Source: Tumebacillus_A lipolyticus (GTDB lineage: Bacteria > Bacillota > Bacilli > Tumebacillales > Tumebacillaceae). From it: DNA of 64,000 bases. Each line of letters starts with the position of its first letter. Within the stretch, counting starts at the first letter, position 1. The translations under genes were made by a program, and so were the position numbers. Positions 52,318-60,557 of the stretch are shown in pieces. Location: positions 496,001-560,000 of the forward strand of contig NZ_JBHUIO010000002.1 in NCBI RefSeq assembly GCF_042682745.1. Direction: 5' to 3'. Below the pieces are notes generated by a model that did not search any database, was not told the origin of the DNA, and saw only the letters and a list, made by a program, of their open reading frames with translations.

Positions 52318-52992
52318 TTACTGAGTCGCCTGTTTGCTGGGTTGCTTCAGCGCCGTTTTCCTTCCTTTTTTATAATGGTCGCAGATCGTTTGCAGTGGGC
52401 AGATCTCACATTTAGGACTTCTCGCGCCACAGACGCGTCTGCCGTGCAAGATGAGCGCATGATGCACGAACGTCCACTCCGCTTGGGGGAGCTTTCGCAT
52501 CAGATCCCGCTCCGTCTGCAACACGTTGGTCGCTTTGGTCATCCCCATTCGATGAGCCAATCTGTCCACATGAGTGTCAACCGCGATGGCAGGTATGCCG
52601 AAGGCGGTGCTCAGCACCACATTGGCCGTCTTCCGACCAACCCCTGGCAGCGATACGAGATAGTCATAATCGTTGGGTACTTGTCCTTTCTGTTCGGCGA
52701 CCAGTCGCTTGCACGTCTCCAAAATGTTTTTCGCTTTGTTTCGAAACAGCCCGATCCGCCGTATCTGCTCCTCCATCTCCGCTTGACTCAAGCGCAGATA
52801 ATCGTGGGGATGCGGGTACTTTTCAAACAGTCCTGGCGTCACTTCATTGACGAGCTTATCTGTGCATTGTGCAGACAGAATGACTGCGATCAGCAGTTCG
52901 AACGGATTGTTGTACAGGAGCTCACAGTGTGCGTCCGGATACATCTCCCGCAGGTGTTCGATCAACACGGGAACATCTGCTTTTTTCATCAT
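52318..52992 (-). CDS. nth: Endonuclease III
   Basis: A 224-residue DNA glycosylase/AP lyase removing oxidised pyrimidines. The helix-hairpin-helix LPGVGRKTANVVL carries the catalytic lysine and AVDTHVDRLAHR the aspartate. Four cysteines in C-x6-C-x2-C-x5-C (CGARSPKCEICPLQTIC) hold a [4Fe-4S] cluster. ATG 52992 follows GGGGTGATC. It is convergent with the methyltransferase-like gene with 3 bases between stops. Confidence 0.95.
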   Translation of the reverse strand: MMKKADVPVLIEHLREMYPDAHCELLYNNPFELLIAVILSAQCTDKLVNEVTPGLFEKYPHPHDYLRLSQAEMEEQIRRIGLFRNKAKNILETCKRLVAEQKGQVPNDYDYLVSLPGVGRKTANVVLSTAFGIPAIAVDTHVDRLAHRMGMTKATNVLQTERDLMRKLPQAEWTFVHHALILHGRRVCGARSPKCEICPLQTICDHYKKGRKTALKQPSKQATQ

Positions 52993-53040
52993 CTCATGAT
53001 CACCCCGCACTACGCATTCGACAAGTGCTCTTCGTTTCCT

Positions 53041-53148
53041 TTACCAATACTGAGCAAAGAACAGGATGGAAATGCTGATCGAGCATACCGCTTGCAAGCT
53101 CAATTCGATCGCCGCGCGATTTTTGCGCACCCAAGCTGGAAGTTCCAT
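53041..53148 (-). CDS. Possible 35-residue single-helix membrane peptide
   Basis: MELPAWVRKNRAAIELS then a hydrophobic C-terminal half ending FFAQYW. ATG 53148 has AGAGGTGAG 4 bases upstream. Charged N-terminus plus one helix is common for small membrane proteins, and it lies 48 bases upstream of nth in the same direction. The family is not recognised. Confidence 0.4.
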   Translation of the reverse strand: MELPAWVRKNRAAIELSLQAVCSISISILFFAQYW

Positions 53149-53326
53149 CGCTCTCACCTCTTGCCCTCTTTTCCACATTTTATGTATGAGCTCTTCACAT
53201 GGAACGGCACAAAGGCGGTGTAGCAAAATCAGGGCATCTTTCACTATATCTTTTAAATCGACTTTGTATTATAATAAAAGTGAAGTAAGATATCAAAAAG
53301 AAACATCAAGAGAGGGAGGTATTCAC

Positions 53327-53785
53327 GTGGAAACGTTTACAGAGGAGCGCCTTGAAATGCTTCGCAAACAATGGGAAGAGCATCTCCCATCACTCGCTAC
53401 TTCAGGCGAACCTTTTTATTCGCTCATGAAGTTCGAAGGCGAGAAAAATTTAGGGGAGATTTACGCCTATCCGGGTATTGATTTGCCCTTCGGACGTCAA
53501 GCGATGGTCGTCCCGCTCTTTCCGGTCGAAGCGGTCGCTCGTGAATGTGAAGGGGTGGTCCGCAACAGTAACCCCGAATGGCGTGCTGTCGGAATCAGCG
53601 AACAGTTTTTGGGAGCGGTGCTCAGCTTGCTCGAGTATCAGGAGCTCAAGCTCGTCATCGGCGTCTCACCGACGAAAAGCATCGTCTGCGATCTCGGTAA
53701 GGTGCCCGAGCTGGTTGAAAAAATTCGAGCGGAAGGCTTCAGCGAAGAGCTGTTAGCTCCGATCGTCGATACAGATCCTCAGTAA
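53327..53785 (+). CDS. Hypothetical soluble protein
   Basis: A 152-residue acidic protein: VETFTEERLEMLRKQWEEHLPSL, then GEIYAYPGIDLPFGRQAMVVPL and a leucine/glutamate-rich helical C-terminus. GTG 53327 follows GGGAGG by 7 bases. TATAAT about 60 bases upstream could be its -10 element. No known motif was recognised. A strong terminator follows. Confidence 0.7.
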   Translation: METFTEERLEMLRKQWEEHLPSLATSGEPFYSLMKFEGEKNLGEIYAYPGIDLPFGRQAMVVPLFPVEAVARECEGVVRNSNPEWRAVGISEQFLGAVLSLLEYQELKLVIGVSPTKSIVCDLGKVPELVEKIRAEGFSEELLAPIVDTDPQ

Positions 53786-53813
53786 AAAGCAGGCCGCTCA
53801 TCAGGCCTGCTTT
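53786..53813. terminator. Bidirectional terminator
   Basis: Stem AAAGCAGGCC / GGCCTGCTTT with an 8-base loop and A/T runs on both sides, between convergent genes. Confidence 0.85.
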
Positions 53814-53815
53814 TC

Positions 53816-54604
53816 CTATCTGCGAAAGAAGAGCGGTACGCAGCAGATGTCTTCCATCCCCATCACCGCATCAATATAATACTCGATGTGCGGCTCTGGA
53901 ATCTTTCCTGCCACCCGCTCGCGAAATGCAGCGATCATCCCCTGCTGATCGACCTCGATCACTTTTGACAGCGCAGGGAATTCGGAGTCTGTCGATTGGT
54001 TGATCGCCGCGAGCCAGTCGGCTGGCACCTCCCCGCGCTCAGATCGTTCCTCACTCCACAGTTCCCGCGCGAGGGAGCCGATCATCAGCAGATCGTGGGC
54101 GAACAATGCGCGAGCCATACCAGATCGCACAGTGAGATCTCGATGGTTCAACACGCCGAGCAGCAACTGCCATCCGTCTTCATCCAGTTCAAACGCGTTG
54201 GCCACGCCGACGATCGCGCCAAAGCACTCCGCTTGCGGATGATCGCCCATGCGAGCTGTCGCCTCCAGTCCGACACCCAGCGCGGATAGGAGCTCTTTGC
54301 CGCCTTTGTTCTGCATCTCGATCGCCGCCAAGACGGTCGGAAAAAGCAACGGCTGATCGCCTAGCATCACGTTGCCGAGCACCGCCTGCGGAGCTGGCAC
54401 CATGCGCCCGCTGGCAAACAGCATCGCTTGTTCTTCCCCGCCAAACGACTCCAGATGCTCCGCCAGCCGCTCCCCCTCTTCCTCACCTCTTCCGGCAAAC
54501 GACCGTCCTAAGGATTCGAGAAAGAGCAACTTGATCTTGTTCGTCTCCTCAGCACTCCAGTCGGGCCATACCGCCTCCCGAGCGCGTTCCAACCACCTTT
54601 GCAT
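53816..54604 (-). CDS. Divergent, short MmgE/PrpD-fold-like protein
   Basis: A 262-residue protein that follows by eye the order of the all-helical domain of MmgE/PrpD proteins: LLFLESLGRSFAG, ESFGGEEQAMLFASG, AVLGNVMLGDQPLLFPTVLAAIEM, GKELLSALGVGLEATARMG and FGAIVGVANAFELDEDGWQLLLGVLNH. Typical family members have about 450 residues and a second alpha/beta domain, which is missing or very short here, and key residues could be lost. It may be an inactive or specialised relative. It lies 20 bases downstream of a DUF441 gene in the same direction, possibly an operon. Confidence 0.55.
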   Translation of the reverse strand: MQRWLERAREAVWPDWSAEETNKIKLLFLESLGRSFAGRGEEEGERLAEHLESFGGEEQAMLFASGRMVPAPQAVLGNVMLGDQPLLFPTVLAAIEMQNKGGKELLSALGVGLEATARMGDHPQAECFGAIVGVANAFELDEDGWQLLLGVLNHRDLTVRSGMARALFAHDLLMIGSLARELWSEERSERGEVPADWLAAINQSTDSEFPALSKVIEVDQQGMIAAFRERVAGKIPEPHIEYYIDAVMGMEDICCVPLFFRR

Positions 54605-54624
54605 GTTTGCATCCTCCTCAGCAG

Positions 54625-55074
54625 TTATCGTTGAAAGAGCCCTAACAGCAGCGCAGTGAGACCACCGGCGATCACCGGGCCGGTCGGCACCCCTTTAAAC
54701 AATGCCACCCCAAGTATCGTACCGATCATCAGCCCGGTGACGACCAGCGGATTGCCAGACATCAGTGGAATGCCGCGTCCGGCCGCATAAGAAACGAACA
54801 TCCCCATCGCGATTGCCAGCAGGGCTGCTGGAGAGGTGAAGGTGTGCATCACTTCATTTATGCTGATCTTGCCGCTCGCAAGCGGTGCCAGCACACCGAT
54901 GGTCAGGATGATCACACCGACGTTCAAGCCATGCTGCTCCAAGCTCGGCAACACTTTTTCCAAGTGTACCAGCCTGATTAACAACAGCACTGCCACCGCG
55001 ATCGAAACGGTGTGGTTATTTCCAATGATTCCGATTGCAAGCAATATCAATAAGAGCAGATTGGTCAAATCCAT
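54625..55074 (-). CDS. DUF441 (UPF0756) membrane protein, second copy
   Basis: A 149-residue, four-helix protein ending LMIGTILGVALFKGVPTGPVIAGGLTALLLG. It is paralogous to the protein at 8743-9198: both share the LxLGxVIxTIxVLxPLAxGK-like centre and the FFKGxPxGP/LFKGVPTGP motif. Function unknown. ATG 55074 follows GGAAG. Confidence 0.85.
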   Translation of the reverse strand: MDLTNLLLLILLAIGIIGNNHTVSIAVAVLLLIRLVHLEKVLPSLEQHGLNVGVIILTIGVLAPLASGKISINEVMHTFTSPAALLAIAMGMFVSYAAGRGIPLMSGNPLVVTGLMIGTILGVALFKGVPTGPVIAGGLTALLLGLFQR

Positions 55075-55276
55075 ACACTTCGACTTCCTTTCTTGATTTC
55101 CACTATAATGAAAAGTCTAGCAGAGAGCAAATGCGTATGAGACATACCACTTGGATCATAGAACTGAGAAGACTCCCATTCTTTGCAACGTCTGCCAGTT
55201 GGCATCCATTGTCGCCTTTATTGCGAAGTGATAGAATAGTCAGGTCGTAGACGAATGATTTGGAGATGATGTTCAG

Positions 55277-56515
55277 ATGGCGATTACAACCAGATTTCGC
55301 GGTGCGTTGAACTCGTATCCGAAGCTGTTATGGTTTCTTGCATTTGGCGCGTTTTTGAACGTTGCCGGGCTATCTTTTATTTGGCCGCTAAACTCGATTT
55401 ATATCCATGAAGAGTTAGGAAAACCGCTGACCGTCGCCGGGATCGTGCTGCTCTTGCACTCGGCGGGCGCTTCGATCGGCCAGCTGGTCGGTGGTACGCT
55501 GTTTGACAAGATCGGAGGGCGTCCGGTGCTCCTGATCGGTCTGTTCGGCTCTGCCGGGCTGATGAGCTTGATCGGTTTCTTCGACTCCTGGCCGCTGTAT
55601 GTGACGGTGATGGTCCTTTATGGCTTAACAGCATCGCTCGTCTTCCCGGCGATGAACGCCTTGGCTGCCAAGTCATGGCCTGAAGGCGGCAGGAGAGCGT
55701 TCAACTTCATCTATGTTGCGAACAACCTCGGCGTTGCTGCCGGTACGGCAATCGGTGGACTGGTTGCCTCCTATTCTTTCAAGCTGGCCTTCTTCTCAGC
55801 AGCGATCACATTTTTGCTCTTTGCAATCTTCGTCATCTTTAAGATTCAAGATCGCCCCAGCAAAAAAGAAGCGGATCAGGCTGCACCTGCTGCTCACGCA
55901 TCCGCACATGAGACGGCCGCAACCAGCGCGCTCGTCGAACCAAAGATTCCGTGGGTGCCAGTCCTCTCTCTGTTTGTTGGGCTGCTCGTCGCTTGGATCG
56001 TCTATGTGCAATGGCAAACGTCGATCTCCGTGCATATGCAGGCGAACGGGATCGAACTATCAGCCTACAGCGTGCTTTGGACGCTGAACGGTGCGCTGAT
56101 CTTCCTCGGTCAGCCACTGCTAGCATTTGCGATCAAATACTTCCGCAGCTTGGCCTCCCAGATGTATCTTGGCACTGCCTTGTTCTTGCTCTGCTTCGCC
56201 CTGCTGTTAACTGCGGATCACTACCTGATCTACGTCGCAGGTATGGTGATCCTCACTTTCGGTGAAATGTTGCTCTGGCCAGGCATTCCAGCAGCTGTCT
56301 CCCAGCTCTCCCCGCCGTCCCGAGCAGGCTTTTTACAAGGTGTGATCGGCAGTGGCGCGACTGCTGGCCGGATGCTCGGCCCCCTGCTCGGCGGGTTGCT
56401 CTATGACAACACCTCGTTCTTCAACTTGCTGCTGGTGATGGTCATCCTGCTCGCGCTGCCAACTTTGTGCTTCACCATCTATTCTCGAACGAGCAAACGA
56501 AAAGAACGGACCTGA
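55277..56515 (+). CDS. MFS transporter
   Basis: A 412-residue, 12-helix transporter. LFDKIGGRPVLLIG is the loop 2-3 motif and PAMNALAAKSWPEGGRRAFNFIYVANNLGVAAG a helix 5 motif typical of the YttB/MDR group. A 45-residue alanine/histidine-rich cytoplasmic loop separates the halves. Substrate unknown. GGAG lies about 11 bases before ATG. The region 55075-55276 should hold its promoter, but no clear consensus pair was found. Confidence 0.85.
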   Translation: MAITTRFRGALNSYPKLLWFLAFGAFLNVAGLSFIWPLNSIYIHEELGKPLTVAGIVLLLHSAGASIGQLVGGTLFDKIGGRPVLLIGLFGSAGLMSLIGFFDSWPLYVTVMVLYGLTASLVFPAMNALAAKSWPEGGRRAFNFIYVANNLGVAAGTAIGGLVASYSFKLAFFSAAITFLLFAIFVIFKIQDRPSKKEADQAAPAAHASAHETAATSALVEPKIPWVPVLSLFVGLLVAWIVYVQWQTSISVHMQANGIELSAYSVLWTLNGALIFLGQPLLAFAIKYFRSLASQMYLGTALFLLCFALLLTADHYLIYVAGMVILTFGEMLLWPGIPAAVSQLSPPSRAGFLQGVIGSGATAGRMLGPLLGGLLYDNTSFFNLLLVMVILLALPTLCFTIYSRTSKRKERT

Positions 56516-56527
56516 TGGTCCGTTCTT
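56502..56527 (+). terminator. Terminator of the MFS gene, overlapping its stop
   Basis: AAGAACGGACC / GGTCCGTTCTT with a 4-base loop followed by CTTATTTTC; it includes the last codons. Confidence 0.85.
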
Positions 56528-56540
56528 CTTATTTTCCAGA

Positions 56541-57902
56541 TTATTTTCCGGAGATCGAAAGCGAGTTGATCTTTAACGACGGCGATCCACATGCACCTCG
56601 ACCGGAGCCTTGGAAACGCAAGTCGTTCCCAATCGCCTCTACATTTTGTAAAACGGAGAGGATATTACCCGACACGGTGATCTGATCGACCGGGCGGACG
56701 ACCTTGCCATCCTCGATCAGATGACCGAGCGCCGAGAGCGAGAAGTTGCCGGAGACCATGTCGGAGCCAGCGTGCATCCCTTGCAATTCGATGATCAGAA
56801 TACCGCGCTTGGTACCTGCGATCAGCTCATCGAGCGACCGATCGCCCGGCTCGATGTACAGGTTGTTCGGCGAGATCGTCAGATCGCCGCGATAGCCCGC
56901 TTTAAACCCGTTGCCGGTCGGTTCGACCCCCGCTTTTTTCGCGCTCTTCAGATGATGTAAGAACGTGACCAACTGCCCGTCCTTGATCACCTCATTGCGC
57001 CCAGTTGCCACCCCTTCAGAGTCGAACGGAACACTGCCCGGCGCACCAGGCAGATGCGCATCATCGATCATCGTGATGTTCTGGCCTGCGACCTGTTCGC
57101 CCAGGCGACCTTGCAACACGGAAAGCCCTTTTTCCGCATTTGCGCCCGAAAAGATCGGCGAATAGGTTTGTAGCAGCGTAGACATCGCATTGTTGCGGAA
57201 GATGATTTCATAATTATCCGATTCGACCGTCTGAGCGCCGAGCTTCGCCGCCGCATCACGACCTACGCGATCGGCAAAGTCGCTCACGTTTAGATCATCG
57301 AGGCTGCGGGAGGTAAAGCCAGAATCGTACGCGGTTGCGACCGCCCCATGCTCTTTTGCCATCGCCGACAATTGGCTGACCGCCATCGTGCTTGCTGTGT
57401 GACAGTCCAGACCTTTCGTATTGACGATCAGCAGTTCACTGTTGCTCCAGACAAGCGCACAAGAATTTAACATCTCGATGCGCGGGTCAGCGTCAAGCGC
57501 CGCCTTTTCCATCGCGAGCGCCGTCGAAATGATCGCTTGCGAGTCTGTGTCGATCAACTGCTGAGAGAAGTTGCTCACCTTTTGGTAGCTCTCCGACCCT
57601 GCAAACAGCTCGGTCTTCTCTTCGCTCTGCGTCACTTCCGCATTTTCCCGCGCTGCCTGCAGCAGCTGATCGATCGACTCCTCGTCGAGCTTCTCAGTAA
57701 ATGCGGTTCCCATCGTCCCCTGATATTCACCGCGGAACGACAGCCCGGCCCGCTCTACGATGTTGAATGCATCGATATCGCCTTTAAAAATCCGAACGGA
57801 AGTGGCGCGATCCGCTTGGTAATAGATCTCCATATCACCAAATCCGTACTCGGCGCCTTTGGCAAACACAATTTCTTTCAATCGGTTGCGTTCGATCGTC
57901 AT
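56541..57902 (-). CDS. pmbA: TldE/PmbA family metalloprotease subunit
   Basis: A 453-residue protein of the TldD/PmbA family, the partner of the following-upstream tldD gene. It has SQQLIDTDSQAIISTALAMEKAAL and the C-terminal stretch GNGFKAGYRGDLTISPNNLYIEPGD, and lacks the HExxxH motif, as expected for TldE. TldD-TldE heterodimers trim unfolded or modified peptides and take part in CcdA decay and microcin B17 or PQQ-like maturation in other bacteria. ATG 57902 is 6 bases past the tldD stop. Confidence 0.9.
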   Translation of the reverse strand: MTIERNRLKEIVFAKGAEYGFGDMEIYYQADRATSVRIFKGDIDAFNIVERAGLSFRGEYQGTMGTAFTEKLDEESIDQLLQAARENAEVTQSEEKTELFAGSESYQKVSNFSQQLIDTDSQAIISTALAMEKAALDADPRIEMLNSCALVWSNSELLIVNTKGLDCHTASTMAVSQLSAMAKEHGAVATAYDSGFTSRSLDDLNVSDFADRVGRDAAAKLGAQTVESDNYEIIFRNNAMSTLLQTYSPIFSGANAEKGLSVLQGRLGEQVAGQNITMIDDAHLPGAPGSVPFDSEGVATGRNEVIKDGQLVTFLHHLKSAKKAGVEPTGNGFKAGYRGDLTISPNNLYIEPGDRSLDELIAGTKRGILIIELQGMHAGSDMVSGNFSLSALGHLIEDGKVVRPVDQITVSGNILSVLQNVEAIGNDLRFQGSGRGACGSPSLKINSLSISGK

Positions 57903-57908
57903 CGTCGA

Positions 57909-59297
57909 TCAGTCCCCTTTCCGTCCACCGACAGTGATTTCTGACACGCGAATCATCGGTTGTCCAACATCGGCCGGAATGCTACCGGAGATCGAACCGC
58001 ACATCCCTTGACCAAATCCTAAGTTGTTGCCAACCATGTCGATCTTCTGCAACACGTCGATGCCTTTGCCGATCAGCGTTGCGCCGCGCACCGGCTTTTC
58101 GATCTTGCCATTTTTAACGATATAGCCCTCGCGCACAACAAAGTTAAAATCACCGGTGGCCGTATTGACCGATCCACCGCCTAAATATTTCGCATAGAGC
58201 GCATACTCGGTGTTGGCGATGATCTCTTCCGGCGTGGACGTGCCTGCTGCAATATAGGTGTTGTTCATCCGCGAAGTCGGAGCAAACTTGTAGGATTCGC
58301 GACGGGCCGAGCCTGTCGACTCCATCCCCATCCGCTTGCCACCTAGCTTATCGATCAGATAGCCTTTGAGCACACCGTTTTCGATCAGCACATTGCGCTG
58401 CGTCGGGGTGCCTTCATCGTCGATCGTCGAAGAGCCCCACGCATTTTGAATCGTGCCGTCATCGATCGCAGTTACCAGTGGGGAAGCAACCAGCTCGCCC
58501 ACCCTGTCGGAGAACACAGACACTTTTTTCGCAACAGACGTCGCTTCCAAGCCATGCCCGCACGCTTCATGGAAGATGACGCCCCCAAATTCATTGTCGA
58601 TGATCACCGGAATTTTCCCACTCGGTGCAAATTCGGCGCCGACCATCGTCTTTGCCGTATGTGCGGCAATGCGAGCATGCTTCTCAATATCGAGGTTTTC
58701 CAAAAATTCAAATCCCTGGTGCGCACCTGGTGAAGAGGTTCCGACCTGTTTCTCACGCCCCAATGTGGCGACCGCTTCTACATACAGTCGCGTACGGATA
58801 CGTCTATCTTCAATAAAGAGACCATCAGAGTTGGCGATCAGCACCTTTTGATCCTCATCCTTATAGCTGATCGAGGTCTGCGAGATGAGCGGATCATACG
58901 ATTTGGCCGCAAGGTGCGCCCGACGCATCAACTCGATCTTCTTCGCCTTGGTCACCGATGCTGGCACGATTTGAATCGGATGTGCATGATTCAAAGAAAC
59001 GGTTCGCAGATCGAGTGTAAGATCTCGCTGCGTTCCCCGAATCGCTTGCGCTGCAGAACGGGCGATCTTGATCAGGTTCTCGCGGCGGAGATCGTTCGAA
59101 TAGGCATATACGGCAAACAGCCCGGAGATCACTCGAATCCCGATCCCATAATCGCGACCGGTGAGTGCCGCGTCAACGCCGCCGCCGATCATGCTGATCG
59201 ATGTGCTCGTCTTGTCCTCTACAAATACATCAGCAAAGTCGCCCCCAGTTTCTAGAGCTGCTGCTAATACGTCTTCTATCATCGCTTGAGACAGCAT
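57909..59297 (-). CDS. tldD: TldD zinc metalloprotease
   Basis: A 462-residue protease subunit. The zinc motif HEACGH is at 243-248 inside GGVIFHEACGHGLEATSVAKK, and GTSSPGAHQGFEFLE and GMCGSISGSIPADVGQPM are typical. It forms a heterodimer with the product of the next gene. ATG 59297 follows AAGGGGG by 7 bases; the longer frame adds a weak extension. No small precursor-peptide gene was found beside it. Confidence 0.93.
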   Translation of the reverse strand: MLSQAMIEDVLAAALETGGDFADVFVEDKTSTSISMIGGGVDAALTGRDYGIGIRVISGLFAVYAYSNDLRRENLIKIARSAAQAIRGTQRDLTLDLRTVSLNHAHPIQIVPASVTKAKKIELMRRAHLAAKSYDPLISQTSISYKDEDQKVLIANSDGLFIEDRRIRTRLYVEAVATLGREKQVGTSSPGAHQGFEFLENLDIEKHARIAAHTAKTMVGAEFAPSGKIPVIIDNEFGGVIFHEACGHGLEATSVAKKVSVFSDRVGELVASPLVTAIDDGTIQNAWGSSTIDDEGTPTQRNVLIENGVLKGYLIDKLGGKRMGMESTGSARRESYKFAPTSRMNNTYIAAGTSTPEEIIANTEYALYAKYLGGGSVNTATGDFNFVVREGYIVKNGKIEKPVRGATLIGKGIDVLQKIDMVGNNLGFGQGMCGSISGSIPADVGQPMIRVSEITVGGRKGD

Positions 59298-59591
59298 GTG
59301 CGAACCCCCTTGGTTTCTCATTCTGTGTGCTGTAATCGTATCACAAAAATCTGATTCTTTCCTTGAAATTTTTCGAGACGCTAAACAATTCCGCTTGGCG
59401 AGGAAAAAAATTTGACAGCTTCATTCTCAGTTGATCGCCCTCCCTTCTCTCTCCCGATCGCACCGTCTGTAACGAAAAAAAGACACTTCATCACACGCGA
59501 ACAGATGCCTGATGAAGTATCCTATTCATTTCGCGCAAAAGAGAACCGTCCGCAGTTGCTGCCTACACGTTCCCTTTTGCAGAGCGGCTGA
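59298..59591. other. Intergenic stretch upstream of tldD
   Basis: No gene seen. It holds the terminator at 59485-59518 and, next to tldD, presumably its promoter. The bases between are AT-rich without further recognisable elements. Confidence 0.5.
59485..59518 (-). terminator. Terminator downstream of the ABC ATPase relic
   Basis: ACTTCATCA / TGATGAAGT with a 16-base loop, followed on the minus strand by TCTTTTTTTC. It shows that a minus-strand unit once ended here. Confidence 0.75.
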
Positions 59592-59955
59592 TCACCTTCC
59601 ATGATCAACGTACAACATTTTGAGCTCCACTTGCTCATTCACCTGCTGCAACAACTCCTCATGCTCCTGCTCCAGCAGGCGTGGCCAATCCATGCGGAAG
59701 ACAGAGCGGCACTCCTGTTCGCGGGTCTGGCATGACATCCGCTTCGATCGCGAACACTTCGCGCAACACGCTTTCTGTCATCACCTCTTCAGGCTTTCCT
59801 GCTTTGACCACAGTTCCCGTCTCGATCGCCACCATATGATGGGCAAAGCGGGACGCGTGATTCAGATCGTGCACGAGCATGACGATCGTTCGCCCTTCTA
59901 CCGCGTTCAACTTTTGCAACAGCTGAAGCCAGATCGGTCTGCAGCTCCGTTTCAT
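59592..59955 (-). pseudogene. Remnant of an iron-siderophore type ABC transporter ATPase
   Basis: The frame 59955-59659 encodes only the last part of an FecE/FhuC-type ATPase: LQLLQKLNAVEGRTIVMLVHDLNHASRFAHHMVAIE..., ...VMTESVLREVFAIEADVMPDPRTGVPLCLP. VHDLNHA matches the H-loop region. Walker A, signature and Walker B motifs are missing, and the sequence before LQLLQKLN is unrelated in frame. After CLPHG the expected tail seems to continue in another frame (MDWPRLLEQEHEELLQQ..., to about 59592), so at least one more frameshift is likely. Non-functional. Confidence 0.75.
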
Positions 59956-59991
59956 GAAACAGGAATCTAAGTTGATGACCTCGGCGGCACA

Positions 59992-60207
59992 TCATTTCAC
60001 ACCTCCATCTTCGTCGTTTCGATGGCGGTTGGGGAACGGGATGACCTTCCCCGAATAGAGGCCGATCTCTGTGATCGAAACGATGTCTTCCCCCTCTAAT
60101 CCATTTTCGCTCGTCACCTTCCACAGGGCGCTGATCAGATGTTGTTCGATAACTTCCACATTTCTTCCGTCTCGCAAGATGATCTCATATTTTCTATTTT
60201 GTGCCAT
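59992..60207 (-). CDS. Small hypothetical protein
   Basis: A 71-residue protein: MAQNRKYEIILRDGRNVEVIEQHLIS..., with a central SENGLEGEDIVSITEIGLYSGKVIPF. ATG follows AAAGGGG by about 7 bases. Probably a small beta/alpha cytoplasmic protein; family unknown. Its 3' end adjoins the ABC ATPase relic. Confidence 0.6.
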   Translation of the reverse strand: MAQNRKYEIILRDGRNVEVIEQHLISALWKVTSENGLEGEDIVSITEIGLYSGKVIPFPNRHRNDEDGGVK

Positions 60208-60557
60208 AATGCACCCCTTTCCTTTGCATCGCTGTCAATCGCAAGCGGCTGTCATTCGCTAGCAACTCCCAACTGCGCACACCTCTTAACGCCTTGTCTG
60301 ATTCTTCCAAACGCAGATTCACCCAAGAGCAATGCTCTGCAACGTATTTCGCTTCACTTCAAATGATCTTGGAAGATTTGTAAGTACCTTACAAACAATC
60401 TCTCGTTGTATCGATACAATCTGTCCATCGCCCGATTGCATATCTTGTCGCGCCTTTGATGAAAAAACCGCCTGGTCCGATGCCCAAGGCGGTGAAGTCT
60501 TACGTTGCGTCTACATCACTGCACTGCAAAACACTATCGGTTGCAATCGATCACAGT
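60208..60557. other. Gene-free stretch upstream of the small protein
   Basis: No supportable gene. It holds the terminator of the ParB-like gene (60467-60493) and presumably the promoter of the small protein. Confidence 0.5.
60467..60493 (-). terminator. Terminator of the ParB-like operon
   Basis: AGGCGGT pairs with ACCGCCT, extended by inner GGG/CC pairs, and is followed on the minus strand by TTTTTTC. Confidence 0.8.
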
